The notes beneath the pieces are model-generated. The model saw only the letters and a program-made list of their open reading frames with translations. It was not told where the DNA came from and did not search any database. This document shows positions 1 to 10,400 of a stretch of 51,172 nucleotides of DNA, in pieces. Origin of the DNA: Hyphochytrium catenoides (taxonomy: Eukaryota > Sar > Hyphochytriomycetes > Hyphochytriales > Hyphochytriaceae); contig FLMG01000427.1 in NCBI GenBank assembly GCA_900088475.1, forward strand, positions 5,933 through 57,104, written 5' to 3'. Position 1 is the first letter of the stretch. Each line of letters begins with the position of its first letter. The position numbers were made by a program, and so were the translations under genes.

Positions 1-300
1 CTGTCTCTCTCTCTCTCTGTCTCTCTCTCTGTCTCTCTCTCTCTCTCTCTCATATTCTCTCTCTGTACTCTCTCTGTACTCCTGTCCCTTTCGCTATGTA
101 TATCTCCCTCTGTATACTCTCTCTCTCTCTGCACTCTCTCTCTCTCTCTCTTTGCACTCTCTCTCTCTCTCTCTGGATACTCTCTCTCTTCTTTCTTCCT
201 CTTTCTCTGTTCATTTCTTCTGTATTCTCGCTCTCTCGCTCCCTCTGTCTTCCTCTTTATCGCCCTCTGGCTATTTCCCTTCTTTCTCTTTTATTCTACT
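1..300. repeat. CT-rich microsatellite tract
   Basis: Almost uninterrupted runs of CT with occasional TCTGT and ACTC variants on the + strand. Translations of this stretch are only Ser/Leu repeats and have no coding signature, so I call no gene here. It is simple-sequence DNA at the window edge and may continue outside. Confidence 0.95.
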
Positions 301-419
301 CTAGAATCCGCATGACAGTCTCTGTTATAAGGATTATAATTATGCATATTGTCCTGAATAAATATGACAGCGCCGCTAACGCTCAGTCTTATCTAAATTC
401 GGTCTCTAGTTAAGGTAGT

Positions 420-930
420 TGAGTTTCTCGCGCTACCGCCGGGCTGCTTTCTCTTCGTCCTCCGTGTTGTCTCTGGTGCTGCTGCTGCTGCTGGTGCTCT
501 TTCTTCTTCGTCATCCGCTGCTGCGCCTCTTTGCTGCTTCCTGCTGCTGCTTCTTCTCTGTCTTCTCCTCTTCTTTGTCCTACTCACTTGCTTCCTCCTA
601 CCTACTGCTGCTGATTGATGCTTTGGCTTCTTCTCTTCTTCTTCTTCTCACCCTCCTCCTCCTCCTCCTTTTCTCCTTTTCTTCTCCGACCTTCTCCTTC
701 TTTTTTATGCGTCTCCTCCTCCTCTTCTTCGTTGTCTCGTTCTTCCTTCAATCTTGGAAGTTCTGTTCTCTTCCTTCTTCTCTCTTTCTTCGTTTTCTTC
801 CTCCTTCTCTTCAAACTTTTTTCACATTTTTGCCGTTTCTCTTCTTCTCTCTTCTTCTTCCCCTCCACCTCATCTTTCCGTCTCTTCTACCTCCTCTATC
901 ATCCTCTTCTCTTCCTCTCTCGTTCAGATT
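420..930. repeat. Long pyrimidine-rich tract
   Basis: About 500 bases in which the + strand is overwhelmingly C and T (CTTCTTCTC-, CTCCTCCTC- and CTGCTG-type triplets). Open frames on both strands translate to Ser/Leu/Phe or Arg/Lys/Glu low complexity and are side-effects of composition. The rest of the stretch up to 1870 is mixed sequence in which I recognise no gene, RNA or regulatory element. Confidence 0.9.
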
Positions 931-1873
931 AAGCAAAGAACGAAAGAGGGAAAGGGAAAGTATAGATGGCGGCGAAGCGCTCAGTAAGACAGAGAAAGAA
1001 ACAAGCCACAAGAGTATGATATGTAGACACGCAGTCAAGGATGATGAAGCGGATGACCATCACTCACATACTTCATGATACTGTCTCTCTTTCTTTTATC
1101 GCTCTCATACATCATGATACTGTCGGTCTCTTTTTTACGATTGGCGCCATTGGGGTCAGGAGCAGCGGCAGAAGATGCAGCTAACGCTGCTCCTCCTCCC
1201 AGTACTACTTATAAGCAACCAATGACAGCGCAGCGGAGTCGCAAAGCATAGCGGCCTCATCCGCATCTATTGGCGTCCAAGGGCAGATGTAGCTGACCCC
1301 ACGCAAGTTAGGAAGTGAGGCCAGATCCTTCCTTCACTGCTTCTAAAACAAACACATCATCCTGCACATCTTCCAACTTCTTAGTGCAGCGACAGATCGT
1401 AGAGATAATAGTAGAAGAGAAGAAGCAGAGTTGGCATTCTACAGCCAGCTTGGATTCCTTTCAATGCCTTATACTCTTCTGTCAGAACGGAAGCCTGCAG
1501 AGCAAGGAGCTCATAACTTTCCTGGCCACTCAGAAGACTCTTATCCTTTATGTGGGGCATACATCATCCAAATGCTCGTCGAACTATCAACCTCCTCCTG
1601 CACTTCCCTCGCTCTCTGCCGTCCCCTGCACATGATCTACCAGAGCACAACTTTCCTCGCTGGGAAGAAGTCAAGGAAAGACAGCATGCGGAGGATAACC
1701 CTTTAGCTTCTTGTTCCTCCTGGAGCCTTCCTAGTCAATGATGATGAGGAAAAGAAAGGACTGGCAAACAACTTGTGTCTTCAGCGTAATAATTATGGTG
1801 GAAGAACAGTGCCGCGGACCTCGGCAGCCGGCTGGGTAAATATGTCATGCTCGTCCTGACAAGTTGCTTAGTA

Positions 1874-3649
1874 TTATCGCTGGCTGCAGGTCACAGATCT
1901 GCCGCTCTGTTGAGTGGCACAGAGGTTATCATACTCCACGCTCCCTTGCAAGACAATAAGCTCTTCTTCCGGACGGCAGCCTAGCTTCCATAACAGTCTG
2001 CAGCTGACTACGACGACTGTCAGAAGGCGGCTAAAGGCGAACGTAAAGACTTGAACAGTCATCGGTGCTCCGTAGAAGACTTGGCCCTGCCAAATGAGCC
2101 GGTCCTGAAATTTCCCTGCCTCAGAGGTCAGTAGAAGAGTGGTAGTCCACAACTGGCCTATAATCAGCAAGGCTAGCATGAGCGCTAGATGCCTTTTGCT
2201 TAAGCCTAGTTGTTCTCTATGTATTGGTAGAAGAGCATCCGAACTGACGATGAAAAGGAACCAGAGTCAATGCGTGAAGATTGCAAGCGACCGGCCTTCC
2301 CAAGTCATCATGTCACAAAGTGAGACAGCCGCTGACGTGGATTGTAGAAGAGCAAAGCCAAAGTCAAAAGAGATTGCCAACCGCCTGATGACCGCCTTGT
2401 TGAGCAGAAGGACCAGAAAGGTCAGGGGTCCCAGGGAAAAAATCAGCGTAGCTGCTATGAGCAGCTCCAGTAAGGAAGTGCCTTCTAAAGACGGCGCTGC
2501 ACTGAAGAGAAGAAGTGGTAGAGATCCAGACAAAAGAATGAGGAAAGCTGTGATCACCGGGCGCCTAGAGACCCTGCGTTTTTTAATAGATAGACTGGTA
2601 ACAGAAGACCCTGGTGAGGAAGCTCTCCTCTTGCTGCCATGCCGCCAACTTAGTGTCAGCTCTGCAACCGAACTCACGAGGATAGTATCCCTGCTGTCGA
2701 AGGTTTGCTGAGATTGATCACAGAGACGGAACTGCGCGCGCCAGCAGGAAGTCGTCAACTCTGTCCTCTGTCGTCTTTGTTCTTCGTGAGCAGCGCGAGC
2801 AGCTACCCACATAGTAGTTCCCTTCTTCTTTGTCTCTTTATCCATCTCTTCTGCCTCCGGCTGTTTAGCGATGAAGGCCATGGGACTACGATAGATCGCG
2901 CACTGGACCAGTTCCTCGTCATAGTAAGGGCCTACAGCAGGCCTTCGGTGAACTGCCCAGCCTTTTATGACGCTCTTCAGTAGAAAGAACGCCATAGTAA
3001 GCGTCAGATTGGCAATCAGATCAACGAGCGAGAAGGTCCTGCCCCTAATATCAATGACAGTGTCAGTCATCTCTGGCACTAAGTGAAAGCTGAAAGCTGC
3101 GAGGACTGGAGGCGCCACCACCATCGCCATCATGATCGTGTTCCTGGTGATCTTTCTAAGGAAGACACAGGCATCCAGGACGACTACGCCAATGCCGCTC
3201 ATAGCAATGGCAAGGTGTGTCACACCCCGTAGATCTGCCACTATGAAGGCTGTAAGCAAACCGTAAGAGAGAGAGAGAAATGTGAAGAACCAGAAGTCAA
3301 AGCACGAGGCTAGCAGCTTCATGACACCATGGCGGGTACAAGCTATGAGGTCTAGGTTGGTCGGTAGCAGTAAAAAGAAGCAAGCAGCCGCAACTAGAGC
3401 CCCTGCTGTTGGCGGTAGATAGTAGCAGATTGCGGTAAGGAGTAACCCTAGTCGGAACGCCTTAACAAAGCTCGGATGAAACTTAGAGGTGAAGAGCTCC
3501 ACACGCTGGTCCCACTCTCGATTGCCCATAAAAGCTGCCAGAGTTGTATAAGAAACATCCACAGCAGGCAGGGGTGCGGACGGGGCCAGCACATAACAGG
3601 AGAATGGAACAGAAGCCGTTGTCTGCGGGACAATCTTACTGCCCGCCAT
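1874..3649 (-). CDS. Multipass membrane protein with duplicated module and in-frame UGA
   Basis: No known family recognised. The first ATG is at 3649-3647 (MAGSKIVPQTT...); the frame stays open upstream to a stop near 3764, but only with a TTG start. The frame runs 460 codons to UGA at 2269-2267, then stays open in the same frame for 130 more codons to UAA at 1876-1874. At least eight hydrophobic segments are visible. The protein looks like two copies of one membrane module: copy 1 carries VMKLLASCFDFWFF and copy 2 carries VIRRLAISFDFGFA at the equivalent place. They are separated by a charged loop (about residues 250-370). The end of copy 2, matching the last helix of copy 1, lies beyond the UGA, so the duplication supports the distal part as once or still coding. 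UGA readthrough, recent decay, a sequencing error or a 48-nt in-frame intron could each explain it. No neighbour gives functional context. Confidence 0.6.
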
Positions 3650-3721
3650 CGTTGTTCTCGTAAAGGTTGCTGGCACTAGTCCTTTTACCTTCAAGAAGAT
3701 GGCCGTCCTAGCTGCTTGCAA

Positions 3722-6700
3722 TGGGAACGGCGACAGAAGAAGAAGGGACGCGTACGGCGTCGTTAACTTCGTCTTACACTTGGGACGGGGCAGGGGAAGA
3801 GAGAAGTAAGGGCCTGTTCTTCATCATCATGCGGCGGCAAAGAAGAGAGAGGGGTCGGGGGATGAGAAAGAAGAACAGATGGTTGTGATCTGTTCCTCTC
3901 GTTCAATGCTTCGTTCATAACGCTCCGAATCAGTTGGCGGCAGGTCGCTGCCCACTTTCTCTCCAACTAGCTTGTCCGTCCTTGGCAATTAACGGGAGGA
4001 CGACCGCAGAATATGCTTCTTTCTTTGGTGGTCCAAGAGCGGTTGCTTAGAACAGAGAGAGAGCCGTGACTTGCGACACCACCAGGAGAAAGAGAGAGGC
4101 AGTGAAGCCGATACAATGGGACAAAGATGACGAAGAGGAGAATCCTTTCTTCTTCACCTCGCTTTGTGCCGCTATTGTTATTGTTGTCGTCCTTCTACCT
4201 CCCCGCTCGATTTCTCATTTCTGCCTCTGACCGCAGGTAAATCCCTTCCTGCCCTCATCGTCTCTCGCTCTCACTCTTCTTCTATCCATTTCTGTTCTTC
4301 TCTCTCTCTTTCTCTCTTTCCTGTCCCTCTCTTTCTTTCTTGCAAGCAAATCCCCGCAAAGGTTGTTGAGGCTAGCTACTGCTGCACAGAGTGATGACCG
4401 CAGTGGGGTCGGAGCGAGGGAAGAAGAGAGCCACAAACAGCGCCGAGGTGTGCAGTTCCTTTAGCCGCCGAGCAACGTTATTTTTGGAGGTCGTGTGCCC
4501 TCCTCTTCCTCTACATCCTCAGTCGCAGTGTCTGTCAGGCCTTCTCACACTATTTCATTAAAGTCAGACACTTTTCGCCGTGTCATCCTCTCATCTCTAT
4601 CTCTCTAAAGCTCCTTCTCTCTCCTCCCTCTGCGTCTCACCTTGTCCCTCTCTCCTCGTCGTCCTCTCAATATTATCCTTCCCTCGCCTCCCGATCATCA
4701 CCTTTCCCCTCTTACTTCTCCCCTCCTCCTCCTCTCCCTCAGATCTCTCTCTCTCTCTTTCTCTCTCCCTTCTCTTCTCTTCTCGTCCTCTCCTTGATAT
4801 CTCTCCTCCTCCTTTCCATCTTCTCTCATTCTTCTCAGCATATCCCCGCTATAAAACCCTCAAGAAACCTTCCTCCCTCCTCTGTCCCAAGAAAGAAGAA
4901 GAATAGAAACGGGAGAAGAAGAATGTGTAACGGATGGCACTCAAGATGCCCCCCTGCCCCCCCCCCTTGTCTCTCTCTCTCTCTCTCTTTCTCTCCTTTT
5001 TTTTTCTCTCTCTCTTTCTCTCTCGCTCTGTCTCTCAATTCCCATATCTTTCTCTCTCTGTCTGACACTTTCTATATCTCTATCTCTGTATGTAATATTT
5101 ATGTCTCCTTTTCTCTCCTTTTATTACCTCTTCTGTACTGTCGCTACCCCGTTCTCGCCTCTCTCTCTCTCACTCCCTTTTTTCTCTCCCTTCTCTCTCT
5201 TCTCTCTGTCACCCTGTCTTCCTCCCTCTATCGTTCATCCATTTCTTTTCCCCAAAGGAACTTCTCCTCCTCTTCTTACCCTTTGTTGCCTCTCTCCGTC
5301 TGCCTGTAGACTATGTTCGCGTCTCTTTCTTCTTTTTTGTCTCTTCCTGTTGCTTGGCCTCCTCCTCCTATCATCTCTCAACACAGCTGCTACCGACCCA
5401 GTCCAACAGACAGATGCTTCCTCGCTCCATCAGATTGTGGTGCAACCTCTTTCTCCTTCGTTGATGCTGCGGTGAGAGACAAAGTGGAGCTTACCACCAA
5501 GCTGTTAATGGCATTAGGAGGACGACCTATTGTCCTTCTCTTTCTTCTTCTTCTTCCTAGTAGTGCCGGCCCCGGACAAACCGATTCTATAAGAAGGCGG
5601 ATGAAGTGACTGATGATCATCACAAGCAGGGGCGACGCACGTTAAGTCGTCCGGAGGCATGGGAAGCTTCCTTCTTCTTGGTGTTGGAGAAAGAAGTCTG
5701 TAAGAAGCTATGATGATGAAGGGCAAAAGCCCGCCAGAAGAGTGGTGAGATGGCCAAAGCAATAGTGGTGGTCGACCTGCTGTTGGCAATGGCAAGAAGC
5801 AAGAGGAGGAGACGAAAGTTACCAGGACAGGAGCTCCTCGCAACCAACAAAGAATCCTCCTCCTACCTATTGCACCCAAGCCAAACCAGCGCTCAATCAA
5901 GAGGAAGGTCTAAGAAGAAGGGGAAGGATGTGGTCATCCTCCCTCCTCTCCGAGCAGAGTCCTAAGATCTTTACAATGAACAGATTAATGAGACTGATGT
6001 ATCCGATATAAAACCTTATCGATGATGATGGTGTTAATGAGTAGACGACGACGACGAGGAGCACCAGCTCAGAACAACCGTGGCTATGGACGATGATGGT
6101 TCAGAATGAGGTGAGTTGAAAGTTTTGCCAGCAGCGAGCAGCAGTGATGAAGACTGCAGAAATGCAAGAATAAAGGGAAAGCGCAACAGGGGCCTAGCTG
6201 CATCTTTCTGAAGCAGTGGAAGGACGTTGAAGGAGGGAAACAGCGGAGCCACCATCCGAGAGTACCAAAACATAAGAAACACGCGGGAGAATGGAGGAGG
6301 AGGAGGATGCAGAAGAGCAATAATAATGGCGCCACCATCCATCATCATCTGTATATATATATATATACATAGGGCATACTCCTCAGTCACAAGCCTTAGT
6401 AGTTACGATCATCATCTCATGATGATGTACTCCTCATCTCCACCTCGCTCCTTTTCTTCTTCATTTCTTGTTGGTCGTTGCATTGTTGCTCGCGGAGGAC
6501 GGAGCAGCAACCACCTTCCTTCCTTTTCGTCTTCTTCTTCTCCGTCCTTCCCATTGTACTAGCACTAGCTTAGACAGCATACAACTCTTCTATCACGACG
6601 AGCAGCCCTGACTGCGCACTTCACTTCCTTTCTTCTTCTCTTTACCGTCATCGTCTTCTTCTTCTTTGCCTCTGATGAGTCGTCGAGCTGCTGCTGCTGC

Positions 6701-7488
6701 CAACAAACCACTGCCTAGCGTTCTCTTCTTCGTTCTGTCATCTAGCCTTTAACCCAAGCTGGCAGGAGATGTTGAACTCTTAAGGACCGAGATTAACAGA
6801 GGCATTTCTTTGGTTTGGCAGGGTTATCCTGGTGGCACAGGAAGCTTTCACGAAAACAAGATGTTTGGGTGTGAACACAGACTTTTCTTGTCGTACTCGG
6901 TAGGTTCTTTTAGGGAAAGAGCGGAGTATATTCGGGCAATGACTATTACTTTCGTACTTGGAAGCCGTTAGCTCCCTATGAAGCTTGCAGTTGAAGCGAC
7001 TGATCTGATCTTTGATCGTCGCTCTGTCTGTCGCTCTGCTCTGTCATCGGCCGTCTGATCGCCGTCACATCTCATGCATGAAGAGATAGACAGAGCATCT
7101 GGAAGAGGTGATCAGGCGCCTATGATCTCTGCAAGCAGGCACTTTCTCTTCTCCTGAAGTCTCTCACATTCTGCTCCGTGGTCATTCTGTCAGAGTCTCT
7201 CGTTTAGGCTCTCTAGCCGGGATTTCTTGGTCTGCACGACGGAGAGTTGATCCTCTCCGTGGCTCTTCAAGGCATCCTTGCCCTTTCCCACTTTTGAGTG
7301 GAAGAACAGAGTACTCTTAGGGCAGGCTCGGAGGGCTCAAAGGGCATGGGTACCTTCCGATAGACAGCATGAGTCCTAGTCGGTTCTGCTTGGGACAAGT
7401 GCTTTCTGGTCGCCACCGTAGGACAAATAATACCGGCAAATAACGGACAAGCAAGAGAAGTACTACCCGCCGGGGTCTGCAAGAGACC
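3722..7488. other. Gene-poor interval with pyrimidine tracts
   Basis: I recognise no gene in these 3.8 kb. From about 4260 to 4345 and 4580 to 5330 the + strand is dominated by CT runs. Between 5400 and 6600 triplet-like CTT/GAA, GAT and CAT repeats occur, with a short TA repeat at about 6351-6367. Open frames here are compositional (Ser/Leu or Lys/Arg/Glu rich). No tRNA or rRNA was seen. The last 700 bases precede the start codon of the next gene and probably hold its promoter, but no defined element could be picked out. Confidence 0.7.
4580..5330. repeat. Pyrimidine-rich low-complexity tract
   Basis: The + strand is a near-continuous mixture of CT repeats, short T and C runs (for example ten C near 4958-4967) and TCTCTG variants. 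The reading frames give Ser/Leu/Pro/Phe monotony and show no conserved motif. Confidence 0.9.
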
Positions 7489-10400
7489 ATGGAAGGACCA
7501 CAAGCCGCGATCACTGAGGCCGAGCCATTCCGGCAGTTCTGCGTGATCGTATGTAACCATGGACCATGCCATTTCTTGGAATTCCCTGGTTGCAACGATC
7601 ACGGCCTTTACACCGTGGCTGTTCCCGGAGGCCATGCGAAATGTCCTAGCTGTGATGTGAGTGTCATACAGCCGGTGTGATCGGCCTGCTCTAACTCCAG
7701 ACGGCCTTTTAGCAGCTTTGTTCATCTCTTACTCTAGTATATTCTCGAGGTTACGCCCCTTCCTTTCAGCCCGATAGACTCTCTCCCTCTCTCGGCATGG
7801 CCTCTGATTCTCTAATCATCCTCTTCTATTTTTCTTAGTCAAGCACGGACACTTCTAAACCCTTCAATAAAGGCTGCAGAGAGTGTCAGAAGAAGACTGA
7901 GATTGGCCTTTGGGCCACAACGAAGAAAGAGGTAGATGACCTATTGTTTGAACCTTAGGAAGACTTAGTAAAGCGATCTCTAAGCCTCCAACCCCCGAAG
8001 TCGCCCTTGCGCTGTGAATGTCCAACGCCTTGCTCTTTATCTCCCTCGATTGTTTTTGAAACTGTTCCCTCGCGTTCTTCCTCATCTTCGCGCACACTAT
8101 TTCTTTTGCCTCTCTCTCTTATTCAATGCTTCGTGCCTAGTACCTCTCTCTCCAAAGTTTCCACCGCTCAATTCTTCCTCGCAGGTGGAATCGGCGATGG
8201 ACTACTTCCCCAGTAGTGAGGATAAGATTCAACATACCATCCTCAAGTGCGAGAAGTGTAACAGCTTTATCTTTCCAGCCTTCAGGTAATGGCGGCAATA
8301 GGGTTGACCGCCACCTCAGAGCAGGGTCTAAGCGCCTCTTTTCTATGTACTGCACAATAGAGATCAGCTTACCCTGCGGACATCCTCGGGTCCTTTAACT
8401 GCAGCTGGAGACCGGGTCCTGAAGGTTCCTCGATAATCTACATCTTGCTCTTCCCTTATGTTATGACCTGACCGATTCTCTACTCTTTAAGCGCTGCTAC
8501 TAACTGTGTAGCGACTCCATTTTTTCTTCTTTGGTTTGCCCCTTTTTGAGTCAGTGTTGGCTCTACTTCCTGAGCTTCTGTTTACCTGTCGCCGTTGTTT
8601 TGCTCTGCTGTCTCACTTGTCGCGGAATGCTAGTGTCTATTGACCTCTTTTCTGCAGGTTTCAAGCTACCAGATCAAGATGCCTCATCTGCCCGGTTGCC
8701 CAAGAAAGGGAATGCCCCCGAAGATGGTTTCTGTTAGGCTCACCCGAGAGGAACTGAAGTTCCTTATAGAAAGAATTGATAATTGCCCCGAGGTATGCTC
8801 TGCGCCTGTATCTGTCGTCGAAAAGTGAGGGAAGGACCACCTTTGATAGAGTGCGTAGTAAAGGTGGCATTGCAGTATGAACGAGCAGTTCCATAAAGAC
8901 AGAGCGAAGAACCCTGTTTTCGGTGCAGCTTTCTTTACTTCGCTTTATGGCGAAAGAAAACTGCCAAGAGTGAGACTGGCGCTCACCATGTCTTACTGAC
9001 CGCCTGCCTTAGGCCAAACTTCTGACAGAGCCTCAATATCTGAGGCGGAACCTTGCAGCTCCGGATTCAGAGAATCATCTCCATCAAATGTACCTCTGCA
9101 TGTTGTCTGCTGTCGTCTCCGCCTATGCTTTCGAAAATAATAGCGTACAACAAGCACTGAATGAGGTACAGAGTCTTACGCCGTCCCTTCGTAAATCAAC
9201 GCCTTCTATTTATTCACCTGTTGACGCAGCTCTGCGCTTATAGTTGTTTTGTGTGTTCCTCAACTGGTCGTTCTTTTTGTCTGTGCGCTGAGGTTTCCAA
9301 GCTTAAGCTTATCTCTAGTCACTATTGGGTCTAAGGGTGTCTTCCTATTTGGGGCCGCTGTGGGGACACATGTGATATTCTGGTGTTGCTAGATTGTTCC
9401 CACGGCGATGACTTTCGATTTTGACCTTTCTCATGGCTCTTCACTTCCTTCCTCACGCTCCTCTTTGCCCTTCAGATTGACCGCATCTTTTCCATATGTC
9501 GGCCCCTGTCTCTCTTTTGCGATTGGTCTCCCCCAAGAGAACCTCCCGAAAAGCCCATCGTTGTAGGTGCCGACGCTGTATCGGCCTCCACTGAGTACAG
9601 TGAGCGATACAAAGCCTCCAGGTTCTTAGCCAATTTCTTTCCAGGGCGAAATAGCTTCTCGTGCCTTGTCATCCGCTCCTTTATCGCTGTAAAGATGCTA
9701 TTGAGTCTCTTGTGATGCCCTTCTCTCTGTTCTCTTTGGAGCTCTTGTGGTGGCAGACTTGTGCCACGAATATATTTCTGACGGCCATCTAATTGCTTAT
9801 TCCGTCTCTGTATAGGGTTCTAGATGACTCTAGCTCAAGCTTCTGGAAATCCGGCTTTAGACCCGGAGCCACGAATCTGACGCTTGACCTGACGACTCCC
9901 TTCCAGCTCTCCGCAGTGGTCATTAGGTGGCACCGAAACCACCTTGCACCTCGCTACTCTGTGCAGGTCTCGGACCTGGGTGTCTCTTGGAAGACGGTAT
10001 CGGAAGTGCTAGAAACCGAACTGGAAGTGCGGTTACCTCTCCGAGGGGTAAGAGAACCACCACACGCATCATATCGTGAACTTCGCTTAACCTGCTTCAA
10101 AAAATGCTCAGAAGATTTGTCTCTCTCTTGTCCACGTGCCATATATCCTGCTGATGCCTTGTTCCAGGTCGTGTCGCGGTTTGTCCGTATCTATATCAAT
10201 TCCCCTCCACCGCCGACCAATGGTGAGCCAACACCACCGCGAGATATCCTCGACATCCCCTTTACTGCTCTCCATGGAGAGTTTCTAAGATGGCTGCTTT
10301 GACTTGCGTATCACCAGTCCTTACCAGAGGGTTCTCTGTCCTTGTCGCGCCACACCACTCTCCTTACTTTCCACAAGTCATGCCATTTTCCATTCCGTCG

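Noticed and set aside
419-1078. Open frame of about 219 codons with apparent hydrophobic segments
   Set aside because: It is a by-product of pyrimidine-rich repeats: monotonous Ser/Leu/Phe with no conserved motif and equally open frames on the other strand.
5101-5900. Several overlapping open frames on both strands with Leu-rich stretches
   Set aside because: Composition-driven; no homology, no consistent splice borders, no single favoured frame.
6351-6367. Short TA repeat considered as a TATA-type promoter
   Set aside because: No gene start lies at a suitable distance on either strand.
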